Source: Phytophthora vignae f. sp. vignae (lineage: Eukaryota; Oomycota; Peronosporomycetes; Peronosporales; Peronosporaceae). From it: a stretch of DNA of 64,000 nt. How positions within the stretch are numbered: position 1 is the first letter of the stretch; each line of letters starts with the position of its first letter. The translations under genes and the position numbers were made by a program. Location: contig JABJUM010000065.1 in NCBI GenBank assembly GCA_016169955.1, positions 1 to 64,000 of the forward strand, read 5' to 3'. Under the pieces are notes generated by a model, which saw nothing but the letters and a program-made list of their open reading frames with translations, ran no database searches and was not told the origin of the DNA. This document shows positions 40,399-51,618 of this stretch, piece by piece.

Positions 40399-41228
40399 CT
40401 GTTGAGCGTCTTATCGCAGCCCTCCCGGAGCCTATCCGCATGCCAAGTTGCTGCTGACCATGCTGCTCCAGCTGGCTTGACATCGCACAACGTTACCCCG
40501 CCACACGCTTTCGAGGACCCCACAATCGCCGAGCAACCAGTCGCTCGCAGGCGTGGTCTCCGAACGATGCGGCACCAGCTTTTGGTGCCACAACTGGCGA
40601 GCAAGTGGCCGGCCGTTCGTGCACAACTCTTTCGTGGCGACGTGAGGCCATGAAGCGCGACGGTCATGAAGCCATAGCGCTTCGGAACGCTTGGAGCCAT
40701 GCAAGTCCTCTCGCTGGAAGTGGCTGTTAAAGCCGGCGTATGGGTGCCCCTCCTGCGTCGAGGTTTTGGGTCATAAGTACATCTCCATTACATGTAGTCT
40801 GACTCGAATGGATGTCACGTCGTGCATCGGAATGCATACAGTACAGTACGGTAGATTCGAGTTTCTTTTGTGCTCACCCGAGACTGCTGGATAGAGCCGT
40901 CGCGGCTGCCACGGTCGTGGTGGCCGCCGCTCAGAATCTTGTCGGCCATCCTGCCGGAAACCAGCAGTGCCTGGCGAACTCGAGCTCTTGGCGATGTTCA
41001 CGCTGATCCCAAATCGGAATTCGGAACTGGGAGTTGGTAGGTTTACACTCCGGAGACTATCCAATACAACTGCTCATTAAATTGACTCAGACGACGAACT
41101 ACTGTTCATGACAGAGATCACAACGCACAAAAGGTGATCCTTGTCTAGGCGACTGCAATCGGTTTGCTTTGTACAACAAATGCACGGTAGCTCCGGACGA
41201 TGTCGGAGATGCTGTCTGTGCTAGTTTT
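40399..41228. other. intergenic region between two family members
   Basis: About 830 bp, upstream of the 509-residue gene and downstream of the 474-residue gene. Short frames only; no gene, RNA or element recognised. Confidence 0.45.
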
Positions 41229-42653
41229 CTAGATGTACCTCTTCTTGCCTTTGGCGTCGATGTAGTATTTCCCACCGCGAGGGCCCGTCAGGATCACGCG
41301 TTCACTGCTATCAGGGTTCGTAGTCGAAGAGCTGGCTGCGTCGGCCGCCTGCGTCTTGTTGGAGCGGAAGCGCAGGTCCGGCGTTCCATCAGCTTTGAGG
41401 CGTGCTGGGGCTGAGCTTGATTGAGAGCTGCTTGTGTTTGACTTGGCCTTGCTCTCGCTTCTGATGGACTCTTTCGGTGCTTCTCGACTATCAGGCTGCT
41501 TTGCCGTGGTCTTCGAGCCACGGGCTCTTGAGGGTGTGGCAACTACGGGAGCTGGTGGTGGAGCGCTCCCATTCCTGCCGTCAGCAGCTACTCGTAGCTC
41601 CCTGTTCTCCGTGAATCGTAGGTCGGGCGTGTTGTCTCCTTTCAGATGCAGCTCCTTCCTGCGCTCCGCGAGCTTTTTCGGTTTGACTTGAGCTGCGTAT
41701 CTATCCCGGCTCAGTATATTCTCGCGCCGCAAACTAACCTTGTCCTTCTCATCCTTCCAGACAGTTGGGTCAGCCTGCGTTAGACGAGTTCGTATGACAT
41801 CGTAGAGGTGATCGCCCCCGACGTCGATCATGGACTGCTGGAACTGATCCGACTGAACCTGCTTGGCGATCTGCCTCAGGCGACTGCGTTCTTCTGCCGT
41901 CCACGCGTACGATTCGCCTGGAGTAACAGGAGACTTCAGGATGTTGTCGACCCTCTTGTGCAGCTTTTGGTTCGTGCCGACCAGTACAAGGCGCATGTTG
42001 CTGTCTCGGTTCAGTATTTCCTTGAGATGTTGATCGCCAACTCGATGTTCAGGGGGCAACTCGTGTACCAGCGCTCGGACGAATCCAAGGCCGAGCGTGT
42101 GCGCAACCTGCTTCTCATCCAGATAAGGCGAGTCGCTGTTGTCACGTCTCTCCTGTTGCTTCTTCGAGCGCAGAGCGTACGGGCGGAAGCGATTCGTGAC
42201 ATAATCATCCAGTTCACCAAGTTGGTACATGCGAGAGAGAATGTCCTCATCGTTGACGCTCAGAGCGATGGCCACGACCAACACATCGAGGATTTTCCCC
42301 TTGTCTTCTTTCTTGCCGTTTGGCTTGTAGTTGACACACGATAGAACATCGGAGCCCATAGTTGCAGCAATCCAGGCAGTCATGTCATCTCGCTTGAGGC
42401 TGTGCTTTGCCTCGATCTCTTTGTATAAATCGGTGTTGTGGGCGGCGAAGCAGTTGTAGTACCTGATGAACATGTCGTGGTTGGCACTGTTGAGCTCTAG
42501 GGCCCTCTCGACCTTCTCGACCTTCAACTCACTCAGGTCAAAGCTACCAGTCGAAAAAAGGTCCCGAGCAGGTGCTGCACCACGTTTTATCTTTGGTGCA
42601 GCCATCTTGGCAGAACCCTTCGTCGGAGCTTTCGGCTCTTGCCGTGATGCCAT
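41229..42653 (-). CDS. unrecognised family (QS-FQ/LYD domain), 474-residue member with GPRGGKYYID tail
   Basis: Single exon, starting MASRQEPKAPTKG. The basic head is followed by the family domain: SFDLSELKVEKVERALEL, FIRYYNCFAAHNTDLYKEIE, LKRDDMTAWIAATMGSDVLS, LVVAIALSVNDE, and the signature KQVQSDQFQQSMIDVGGDHL YDVIRTRL with WKDEKDKVSL. The C-terminal 130 residues are Ser/Thr/Lys-rich and close with GPRGGKYYIDAKGKKRYI. That short PRGG-x-YYI motif is known from chlorovirus, other giant-virus and some protist proteins; it is absent from the other family members here. Function unknown; probably nuclear or cytosolic. Confidence 0.75.
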   Translation of the reverse strand: MASRQEPKAPTKGSAKMAAPKIKRGAAPARDLFSTGSFDLSELKVEKVERALELNSANHDMFIRYYNCFAAHNTDLYKEIEAKHSLKRDDMTAWIAATMGSDVLSCVNYKPNGKKEDKGKILDVLVVAIALSVNDEDILSRMYQLGELDDYVTNRFRPYALRSKKQQERRDNSDSPYLDEKQVAHTLGLGFVRALVHELPPEHRVGDQHLKEILNRDSNMRLVLVGTNQKLHKRVDNILKSPVTPGESYAWTAEERSRLRQIAKQVQSDQFQQSMIDVGGDHLYDVIRTRLTQADPTVWKDEKDKVSLRRENILSRDRYAAQVKPKKLAERRKELHLKGDNTPDLRFTENRELRVAADGRNGSAPPPAPVVATPSRARGSKTTAKQPDSREAPKESIRSESKAKSNTSSSQSSSAPARLKADGTPDLRFRSNKTQAADAASSSTTNPDSSERVILTGPRGGKYYIDAKGKKRYI

Positions 42654-43089
42654 CTCGAACTGTTGTATCGGCTTTTAGACACGAGGTTGTTGGCTGTTTG
42701 TTGCGGTGCAAATTGTCTAGTGGGAGTTGGCAGTGATCGTAGAACACTGGACGCTCCTCCTTGCTCTTAGGATCGACATCAGAACGAGAGGAAGTCATAC
42801 TGCTGTAGTACAAATTAAACCGCGAGGAAGTAGACTGAATATGATACTATCGGAATGTGAAACTACACTTCTTCGCGCTCCATCGTAGCCAGAAAAGTAT
42901 CCTGATGAAAATCTGCATTCTCTGCGTTCACAGTCCGTAGGGCAGAATGAAGATACTGCCTGGAAAATCGTTGCCACCACCAACACATCGCATGGCCTCC
43001 TATTTCGGGATGATCGTTGCTGGACTGCCTTCTCTCTCTTTGTGGCCTTGTGGCTTTGACGCATTTCTCGAAGCTTTGGTTGTTGATCC
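42654..43089. promoter_or_regulatory. divergent promoter region
   Basis: The 474-residue gene (minus) and the 623-residue gene (plus) start on either side of these 436 bp, so both promoters must lie here. No clear initiator box could be assigned to either start. Confidence 0.4.
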
Positions 43090-44961
43090 ATGACAAACCC
43101 AAGCGTTTGCCACTACGGCGTCTTGGCGCGCGTGTACGTCGAAGAAGACGAATGGACCGAGGACGAGGAGTTCAGCAAGAGCTGCTTCAAGCGGAACAAG
43201 AAGGCTCCATACAGAACCGACAAGGACCTACTGCTCGCATTGGGAGAGCGCCACCTCTTCGCTCTTCGAAGGAGACAGCAACGCACTCGCGCCTGTGTCT
43301 GCATGTCCCCAGCAGAGCTCACACTGGAGTGCAGCAGTCAACAGCGACTCGCGAGTGAGTTCCAATGTCCGCACGTGCATTTGTACGACGACTACGAGCA
43401 GTGGGCCGCGATCGAGTATTCCGATATCGTGCAGGTGCAGCTCACGTTCAGAACAGTGAACACATCGGGACAGAACAATGGCCTGGCAGCTCGGACGAAG
43501 GATTTGGTGGTAGTCGTGAAGGACGGCAGCAAGCTGTGGATCGAGTTTGAGCACAATTTGGGTCGGGGTGCGTTCTTGGACGCGTTGATGGCGGCGTCAG
43601 CTCCTCATATCACGCTTGACCTGGATTATACTGACCTGGCGAAGCCCGACAACCAGAGCGAGAAGCCCAGCGACGTATCACCGAAGGATCCAGCAGAGCC
43701 CTCTTGGGAACAGGTATCGCCACGCATGGTGTTTGAGTTCCAGCGAGCGGCGTCTCGCTTGGCGGTGATGCTCGCTCTCGAGATCGACGCGGAGGATCTT
43801 GATGTTGCTTTGTATGGCGAGACAGAGCACGAGGCAGTCACCACTGGGGGTCTGTCGACTGCGTACACCAAATCCGGCCAGCCATTTCTGAGTTTTGAGT
43901 TCCGACGGGAGGCTCTTCGTAAAGCGATCGAGACGCGAGTTCAGTTGGCCTTGCAGTTGTCGAGCGAGGTTGAATTGGACAATCCGTATTGCCACTTCTT
44001 GTTGGGCACAGCTATGGAGTTGGCTCGTGTGCTGGATGAACCGGATTTGTACGCGCTCACGTGGTTAGTCAGCGGATTTATCAACCTGCAGCGAGCGCTG
44101 ATGACCACTCCGGTCAGCTCAACGAAGCTGGCGCTGTCACAACTGGAGCATGCCATCACAATCTCGCGTGAGCATTCGCTGCGCCTTCAGCTGGCGTTGT
44201 CTCTAGCATGCTGCGGAGACTTGCATCGCCTGGGTACGCAACGACTGCCCACTGCGAGATTGTTGCTGATGGAAGCCGCGCGGCTGATGCCGCCTAACGC
44301 TCTGGACGTGGCTGGTAAAATGCAGCTGCACAGTAACATCCACCGGCTCGGGCTTGCTCTGTCGCCTCGGAAAGCGAGCGACACCCAAGACAAGAACGTC
44401 GTCGACCTTTGGAAGGCACTTTCAGCAGCATTGACGCCAACGTCGCACCAAGTTGGTCAGTATCCGCTGCTGCGTCCCGTGGTCAAGAGCAGCATCGAGC
44501 GGTCTCGATACAGCTTCGTTGAGTTGCATGCAGTCACAGCCGAAAAGTCGGTCACGCCCAACCTTCTTCGGCTACGCGTCTACTTCACAGAGAACTCGAC
44601 TTTCGAGTGGCTAAGAGAGGAGATCGCCCAGCGTTGCAATGCTGTAGCGTTCCACGAACTCGAAGAAGAAGAGGAGGAACAATCGACAGTAGCAGAAGTG
44701 GTGGGGTTTTACGACTCGACCAAGAAAAACCAGCCCATGATCCCGTGGAGCTCCCGAATAGTGGACGTTGTTCGCGTCGACTGGCACATCTTACAAGCGG
44801 TAGTGCACCACACCGTCCGCCCGGAAACGGAATCTCCTAAAATGTCGCCCAAAGTCAATCTTCGGAGCTCTCGACCGACAGTTGTGATGGTGCGATGCTC
44901 AAAATGCCGACAGCAGATGCAGCTGAAGGACGTGGAGGTGCACTCAGAGTCGTGCAGCTAG
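43090..44961 (+). CDS. unknown 623-residue protein with C-terminal C2HC motif
   Basis: Single exon, starting MTNPSVCHYGVLARVYVEED. The first 200 residues include a beta-rich part (HVHLYDDYEQWAAIEYSDIV, KDLVVVVKDGSKLWIEFEHN) that could be a PH-like fold. Residues about 260-470 are helical with TPR-like pairs (LALSLACCGDLHRLG, ARLLLMEAARLMPPNALDVA). The end has C-x2-C-x11-H-x3-C (CSKC...VHSESC), a small zinc-binding motif. No membrane segments. Family not recognised; it may be an adaptor or trafficking protein (inference). Confidence 0.7.
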   Translation: MTNPSVCHYGVLARVYVEEDEWTEDEEFSKSCFKRNKKAPYRTDKDLLLALGERHLFALRRRQQRTRACVCMSPAELTLECSSQQRLASEFQCPHVHLYDDYEQWAAIEYSDIVQVQLTFRTVNTSGQNNGLAARTKDLVVVVKDGSKLWIEFEHNLGRGAFLDALMAASAPHITLDLDYTDLAKPDNQSEKPSDVSPKDPAEPSWEQVSPRMVFEFQRAASRLAVMLALEIDAEDLDVALYGETEHEAVTTGGLSTAYTKSGQPFLSFEFRREALRKAIETRVQLALQLSSEVELDNPYCHFLLGTAMELARVLDEPDLYALTWLVSGFINLQRALMTTPVSSTKLALSQLEHAITISREHSLRLQLALSLACCGDLHRLGTQRLPTARLLLMEAARLMPPNALDVAGKMQLHSNIHRLGLALSPRKASDTQDKNVVDLWKALSAALTPTSHQVGQYPLLRPVVKSSIERSRYSFVELHAVTAEKSVTPNLLRLRVYFTENSTFEWLREEIAQRCNAVAFHELEEEEEEQSTVAEVVGFYDSTKKNQPMIPWSSRIVDVVRVDWHILQAVVHHTVRPETESPKMSPKVNLRSSRPTVVMVRCSKCRQQMQLKDVEVHSESCS

Positions 44962-45084
44962 TAAAACCATGACCAGCAGAACTAAAATTCTATCTCGAGA
45001 AAGTTAAGTTAGTTATTTGAGATACCTCAATTACTTTATTACCTCTAATGTCAAACATTGATTGAACTCAAGCGAAATGTCCAG

Positions 45085-45594
45085 GTTATTGTGGCTTGCA
45101 GAGATTTTGGCAAATCAGGGCCTCATGTGTCCGATATATCGGGTCCGATTTGTTAAAGTGGCCCGATTTGATGACATCGCCATTCTGATTTGTTAGCAGC
45201 TACCCGAATTGCCGCTTTAATCTTGCAATTCGGAGGGGCAGTGATTATTTCGGCTCAGCCATAGCAAATCCACTGCAATCAAGGCTGGATGCAGGCCAGC
45301 CTGCCTTGCACGGAACGTTGCCATAGTAACATACGCCATGTCGATTTCTTCAGCTGAGGAGGCAGAGCAAACTAGTGAGCAACCTGCTCGCTGTGCTATC
45401 ACCTAAGACATCTCTGCGCCTACTAGTTATAGTATTGCACATGGTAGAGCATGCATTGCTTGACTTTACTATGGATGTCACTAGCTTTGAATGTTCGATC
45501 CCTATTTCAGACTCCTACAGCTCCGACTTATATAAATCGGGGTCCGATATAAAGTTGTAAATGGGAGGGCAAAATCCCTGCAAGCCACAATAAC
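45085..45594. mobile_element. about 510-bp MITE-like element
   Basis: GTTATTGTGGCTTGCAGAGA-TTTTG at 45085-45109 recurs inverted at 45570-45594 with one difference. Looser inverted similarity continues inward (GATATATCGGGTCCGATTT against the inverse of AAATCGGGGTCCGATAT). There is no coding capacity. A TA on each side inside GTTA/TAAC could be the target duplication, but this is uncertain. Confidence 0.65.
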
Positions 45595-45736
45595 AGGTAA
45601 AAAATTACGGTTAGCTCAGCGAACAGAGGCGTTGAGCGCTGGCTTTCAGAGCAACTTCGGTGAAGTTACAGCTACCGTTCCAGCAAAACCCGTTGATGAC
45701 GATGACCTAGACGGGTTCAAAGCAAAACTGAAATAA

Positions 45737-46043
45737 TCAACAACCATTAAAAGCAAGAAGACAACTACTTACCGCCTTCATGTGTATGGACTTCGATTTC
45801 AGGTGCTTGATCTCTGTCCTTGCCCTCGACCACACTGCCCGTGCGCCTTCCTTATTGTTCAGTTTTGCAAACCTTCTCGGGCTTCGAGGACGCGTGCTTC
45901 TTCCATGCCAAAGATCCAGCGATGACAAGAAGCATTGTCATCCAAATGTTGCTGCTGGCGTATGCTGAGAACCCGTGGATACCTTTCAAGATCACTTCAA
46001 CATGGTAGCTGGTGTATCGCACACAATTCGTCGCCGAGGACAC
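45737..46043 (-). CDS. possible small membrane protein, divergent from POLD2
   Basis: From ATG at 46043 the minus strand reads MSSATNCVRYTSYHVEVILK, then a hydrophobic WMTMLLVIAGSLAW followed by KKHASSKPEK and a stop near 45852. An overlapping frame continues KEGARAVWSRARTEIKHLKS to a GTAAGT-like site near 45772. It may be a small single-span protein whose 3' exons I cannot fix. It starts 58 bp from the POLD2 start, so the two would share a promoter. Confidence 0.35.
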
Positions 46044-46101
46044 TAATTTGAGGTACTCGCTTTAGCGCAAAAGCGGGCCATCGGCCGCGCCATCCTCGAA
46101 A

Positions 46102-47699
46102 ATGGCGCCAACGGAAATGGTACGTCCCGAGCCTCGATCCTCCGCTGTCCTGCGGCCCATACAGCCGGCCATCTCGCGGCCATAGGCTCAACAGATAGCT
46201 GACGTCTTCCTCTCCATGTTGCTGCCGGTGGACACGCTCAACTATAACCTATAGACTCCGCGCCGCTCTGTCGAGTACACGCCCACGTACCAGCGCTTCG
46301 TGCTCAAGCAAAAGTCGTACGCGCAGCAGTTCTCTCACATCTACGTGAGCCGCCTGCAGCAGCTGCGCGATGTGGTGAGCGTCCAGGTGGAGGAGCGCAC
46401 GGGCGGGCGCGTGCCCGTGCTGGCCAAGGTTATCGACCTCAAGGCCGACGGCCAGGAGTGCGTGCTCATCGGCACGCTGCTCAAGGTGCTGGAGGCCAAG
46501 CCCGACCTGTTCGACGCGCTGACCAGTGAGACGGGCGTCACGCCCATTGAAAAGATCGACAGGTCGCTGGCCACGGAGAAGGACGAGCTGCTGCTCGAGG
46601 ACGAGAGCGGCCGCGTCGAGCTCGTGGGCGGCGTCGACGTGGCCAGGCTCGTCACGGGCGTGGTACTCGGTGTACGTGGCCGCGTGCCACGCGACGGAAG
46701 TGGAGGACAGTTCTTTGTCGAGGAGGTCTTCCTGCCGTCCTTCCCGCCGCAGCACCCGCTGCCGGAGAGACAGGAGGGCGAATATGTGGCGCTGGTATCG
46801 GGATTGAGTATTGGCCGCAACAACGACAGCCAGCCGCTGAAGAACCACGTACTGGTGGACTATCTGGCCGGCCGCTTGGGAGATGACAAGGAGAAGGAGT
46901 TCGTCTCGAAGATCGTACGGACCGTCGTGGTCGGCAACGTCGTGGAAGCTGCAGGAGACGGAGAAGTCCAGGTGCCGACCATCAAGCGCAAGACGGCGGA
47001 GCAGCTGGCCCTGGAGGGGGAGCCGCTGAAGAATGCCGACGAGCTGGTGTCGACGCTGGCCGCGGCCATGTGTGTCGATGTGATGCCCGGGCCGTCGGAT
47101 CCGAGCAACTACACGCTGCCACAGCAGAGTTTCCACCCGTGCCTGTTCCCGCGCAGCTCGCACTTCAAGTCCTTCCGATGCGTCACGAACCCGTATGAGG
47201 CGCAGGTGGGAGGAGTTCAATTCTTTGGAGACGCTGGGCAGCCGCTGCACAGTATGCTGCAGTGCACTCTCCCTAAGGGTGAGGGCGACGAAGAGGGCGA
47301 TGCTGATATGACAACAGACGAAGACAAGGAGCAGGCCGAGCAGGAGCGCTCGCTGGACTACCTAGAGCGGTGTGTTGAGTGGCGTCACGCGGCTCCGACT
47401 GCTCCAGACATTTTGGCTTGCTTCCCCATGGCCAACGAGGACCCTTTCATCCTCGAAACCTGCCCACACGTGTATTTCTCCGGCAACCAGCCACGCTTCA
47501 GCACGCGTCTTGTTAAAGGTACGCTGAAACTCCATTGCCCATGGAGTCGAGAGTATTTCTAACGTTGGTTTTCATTGGAATAGGCGCTAAGGACCAGCAA
47601 GTGCGACTTATCACGGTACCATCCTTCTCCGAGACATCGACTATCGTGCTCGTAGACCTCAAGGACCTCTCGTGCTTCCCTATCACGATCGGGGCATGA
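46102..47699 (+). CDS. POLD2: DNA polymerase delta small (regulatory) subunit
   Basis: Exons 46102-46119, 46255-47518 and 47584-47699 give 465 residues, close to human POLD2. The six-codon first exon (MAPTEM) joins TPRRSVEYTPTYQRFVLKQ. Then come YAQQFSHIYVSRLQQLRDVV, an OB-fold part (FVEEVFLPSFPPQ), YVALVSGLSIG, the phosphodiesterase-like domain (DVMPGPSDPSNYTLPQQSFH then TNPYEAQVGGVQFFGDAGQ), and HAAPTAPDILACFP, PHVYFSGNQPRF, which are family signatures. The last junction LVK|GAKDQQVRLITVPSF agrees with the family. It has no catalytic metal ligands, as usual. It holds the polymerase catalytic subunit and the PCNA-binding subunits together at the replication fork. The upstream intron start GTACGT is good, but the tiny first exon is the least certain part. 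Confidence 0.92.
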
Positions 47700-48177
47700 A
47701 TAATACTGTAGACAACCATGCAGGACGATGAAGAAAACAGTGCTACCGAAAATCGATAAAAAAAATTTAGAGAAAACAGCGCGGCCATCTTGGAAGTAGG
47801 AGGGGGTGGAGAAAGTTGTACATTACTACGCGATAGGTAGGATTGGTATACCTGAGTCTCCAACATGACACGCAGACGCTAAGGCAGTCCACCACAGGCG
47901 TTCACCAGCGAGGCAATTACCACTAACATCAGGCTGAGGCGTTTGTGTTGACACGAACGAGGCTGCTACAGCTCCGATTGGCCTTCAGCAGCATTTGCGT
48001 ACAGGAAGAGAGGTCAGTTCAGTGCTCATATGGGGCCAGACCGTCTTCCTGTTCAGCGATCGCATCCTACTGCGGCGTTTAACGCTCCACTTCAACTAAC
48101 AAGTGTATGGGGGCCTTATCCGTCAGATCCAAATTTGCCGCAAACCACTCAAGCCAAGCTACTCCCTACCCGTCACC
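47700..48177. other. intergenic region between POLD2 and the rhodanese gene
   Basis: AT-rich A-run at 47757-47768, otherwise no recognisable feature; includes the promoter and leader of the gene starting at 48178. Confidence 0.45.
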
Positions 48178-48669
48178 ATGCCGACTCCTGAAGAGCTCCT
48201 GGCCGTCGAGCGCATTTCGCCCGAGGACTTGGCTGCTGCCCTACGGTCGGACGCCGAGCACCCGGTCGTTGTTGACGTCCGCAACGAGGACTACGAGCTG
48301 CTGGGCCACATCGTTGATGCCGAGCACCTGCCATCAGCCACTTTCCAGGAGGACGCCGACGTGGACGCACTGGTCGCCAAGTTCGGCAGCAAGCAGAACA
48401 TTGTCTTCCACTGCGGCCACAGCAACACGCGCGGCCCCACGTGCGCGTTGCGCTTCATCGAGCGCGCTGAGGCTGCTGGAGTCAAGACGCACGTGCGAGT
48501 GCTCGCTGGAGGCTTCGCCGATTTCGCCGAGGTGCGTTGGCCTGGTGACTCGTAACTATGATGACAAGCTGTGAACTAACTTGAGTTGTTGCTGTTGTGT
48601 TTTGTGCAGAAATTCTCGGGATCAGCGGACCTCGTGACGCCCCCTTCCAAGCCGACTGATGCCGAGTAA
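48178..48669 (+). CDS. rhodanese-domain protein of the Cdc25/arsenate-reductase type
   Basis: Exons 48178-48531 and 48610-48669 (78-bp intron, GTGCGT...TTTTGTGCAG) give 137 residues, joining ADFAE|KFSGSADLV. It is a single rhodanese fold: ISPEDLAAALRS, VVVDVRNEDYELLGHIVDAE, and the active loop HCGHSNTRGPTCALRF, a C-x5-R loop as in Cdc25 phosphatases and the Acr2 arsenate reductases rather than the six-residue loop of sulfurtransferases. It may dephosphorylate proteins or reduce arsenate; sequence alone does not decide. Small, soluble, without targeting signal. Confidence 0.85.
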
Positions 48670-48854
48670 TGTCACGATCTCAAGTCACAGCAGTCGAGTC
48701 GATAAGAAGTTGGTTATAGCGAGCTAATACTGCTTTGAACAATGAATCGCACGTTACCGTACATTTCGACTGAATTTGTACCTTTGATGCATCAATGTTG
48801 ACTTCACCTTCACCTTCTGCCACGCATTGGTGCTCAATCCATTTTGGTGGCCAG

Positions 48855-51288
48855 CTACTTGGGGTTATGCTTAAGCAGCCACAGTCCCCAGTTGACGGAG
48901 AAGTCACCGAAAGCCTCCACGGAACCCAGTGGGTGCGAGTCTTCGGGATACCACAGGAGCTGCGTCGGAACTCCGTAGCTCGCGATCGTCGCCCGATACT
49001 CCAAACCTTGGTTCGGTGGCACACGTTTATCCTTCCCGCCCAGTCCAAACAGCGACGGTGTAGTGACCTTACATAGGTCGTTGCTCACTGGCGAGTGCTG
49101 CCACAACTTGCTGAGGATTGCCAGACGCGCCTCCGGGGTGAGAGGAGGGAGCTCGTCCTTGGAGTTCTGCAGCCTCTGCGACGTGTGAATCGACTCGAAG
49201 CGCTGGATACCAGCACAGGCAAGACCCCAGTCTTGGATGTCTGAAGTGTAGAAGACACTCGACATGTTCGTGACGGGGTTGCGCGTCACCATGGACTTGT
49301 AGAACCCAGGGAACTGCGCAATAAGGTGCGTCACGAGGAATCCGCCGTGACTTCCGCCAGAGCAGTGGACACGGGACTTATCCAGCGATAGGCCAAGCCG
49401 CGAGCTCTTCTCCAGCAGGTAGCACAGCGCGTAGTGGCAGTCGTACACGTCTTGAGTGCCCACCTTCCCAATCAGCGACTCCAATGCCTTGATTCCAAAC
49501 CCAGTACTGCCTCGGTAGTTCACAGTGACGATGGCAAAACCCAAGGCAGCCCAGAAATCACACATGCCACGGTACATGACTGGCGAGTTTCCATGCGGTC
49601 CTCCATGCAGCTCCAGAATGACGGGGTAACCATCAGCAGGAGGAGCACTGCTCGGCAGCATCACTGTAGCCTCGTAGTCACTGGAGCTAGACACCGACGG
49701 GATCAGCAGATCCGTCAACACGGCAGGCGTCTCAGGGAGCTTCTTCTCAGCTGCTGGAACGTCCGACACAGACGCAGGAATCGAGTACACCTCCCAGCGC
49801 TTGATGTAGTCCGTAGCCCCCTTCTGGTCCTCAATCGAGATCGGCGAGCCAACATGTTTACCACTCGCTGCGTCAATGTGCACGAGGAACACGCTCGCAG
49901 GGCGCGTAGGTGACGACACCATCACCAAGAAGTGGTCGCCCTTGCGGTCGAGCACCGTCTCAATCGCGACGCCAAGACCTTCCACGTACTCAGGGGAGAT
50001 CAATCGCTTGGTGGCCACCTCAACGTACTTCCACACTTGACGCGAGCCCACTTGAGATACCACGTAGATGTACTTCCCGTCCGGCGACCACGCGCTTTCG
50101 CCCAGTGAGCCAGTGAACAGTCCATTAAACGCTTTCGTGAGGTCAAGTACAGATGCGTCGGGCTCGTCCCTGATGGGGATCACCGTCGACGTCTGCTTCG
50201 TGGCCCAGTCCGTCACGCACAGAAAGCTGCACGTTCCATGTGTGGCAATGTCTCGCGTGGCGAGGAACGCGAGCTGCTTGCCGTCCGGGGAGAACCTTGG
50301 GTTCCTCATCGTCCCAATCTCCTTGCTCTCTTCGTCCCGCGGGGTCAATTCCAGCTTCTTCACGACGTTCTTCGACTGATCCTCCCTGTCTAGCACCACG
50401 TGGTACAGAGCGATCGGGCGGTTGTAGCAGTAGATGATGCCCAGTCGCTTCGGGTTGTCCGTCTCAGTGGCTGCAAACACCAGCTCGTTATCTCCCGGTA
50501 CAAAGGCAACATCCGCGCACGTCAAGTTGGCCGGCACCCCCTTCACCTCCTCGATCTTCCCCGTGGCCAACGTGGCCAAGAAGATAGACGCCGTCTTCTT
50601 CCCCTCGTACTGCTCGCCCCAGTCATCGTCGTACTCGAACTTCGCACCAGGCAGAGGGGTCGTCGACTCGTCGTTCTCCTTCTTCTCCTTCTTGCTGTTC
50701 ACGTTCTCCCAGAATGCGGGCGACTCGGCCACTTTCTTCTCAGCGACGTACGCGATGGTCTTCTCGTCGTGAGACCAGGCGACGCCGCCCTCCCGTTCTC
50801 CCAGGTAGATGGCCCCGTGCAGCGTCTTGGGCGCCTTGAACGTCGACACGAGCTTGCGATTATCAAAAACTGCTCAATACAGCAAAATAAAACATTACAC
50901 AAAACAGCAAGGAAATATTTAAAACATTGGTGGAGCGCCTACCTGAGAAAACCCCCTCGGGGGCGCCCTCCCCCTTGCCCTTGTCAAGTTTGAGCGTCAC
51001 CACGCGCTGGCCGGAGGGCGAGACACTGGTATAGTCGGCCGACCAAGGGGTGGGAAAGCCCGTGTCGAGAACCTTTGGCTGCGCCTGTGTCAAGTGGCTC
51101 ACGTGGTGCTGCACCTGGTACTTGTGCGTCACGTTGTTGACCAGGTCCGTCTTGGCCCAGACCAGTTGCACCGACGCGCTGTCAGAGGCCTCATCCACGG
51201 AGAGGAAGCCGCCGACGAGCGCCTTGGAGCGGCCCACGACTTCAGCGAAGAGGCCGCTCACGCGCGCGTGTTCTGCTGCGTCCGCCAT
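48855..51288 (-). CDS. APEH: acylaminoacyl-peptidase (acyl-peptide hydrolase), S9 family
   Basis: Exons 51288-50943 and 50869-48855 across a 73-bp intron, joining EGVFS|VFDNRKLVSTF, give 786 residues. The N-terminal half is a beta-propeller-like part with WSPDGKYIYV and FSPDGKQLAFLA blades. The C-terminal half is an alpha/beta hydrolase: ILELHGGPHG (oxyanion), CSGGSHGGFLVTH (nucleophile Ser in G-x-S-x-G), DKRVP (Asp) and DSHPLG (His). The enzyme removes N-acetylated amino acids from short peptides and clears oxidised proteins in the cytosol. Start MADAAEHARV is chosen because it lies at the end of a short leader and the length then matches plant and animal forms plus a modest insertion (KEKKENDE). 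Confidence 0.92.
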
Positions 51289-51618
51289 GGAGGAATTCAA
51301 AGAGCTCTTCGGCTGCGAGATATCGGATACCGAAGTGAGGGGGAATTCGCTTTTCATTCATCGGGGCCTCTATTGAGGGCAGATAATGACCAATCAAAAT
51401 AGAGAATTCAGCCACTTCAACCATGAGTTGTAGTTACTCATGACAACGGATCAAATGCATTCGAAGACCGCGGTTTCCATCAACATTATTTGTTTTTATA
51501 TTAGCTTTACTACTGTACTTGCGTGCGCTCCCCTGTAATCAAGCGGAGGGCGGCAACACTAGCACCTACGACGTCGATGGTAGCTCATTTTGCAAGGCGC
51601 AGCTCCGCACCCCCATCT

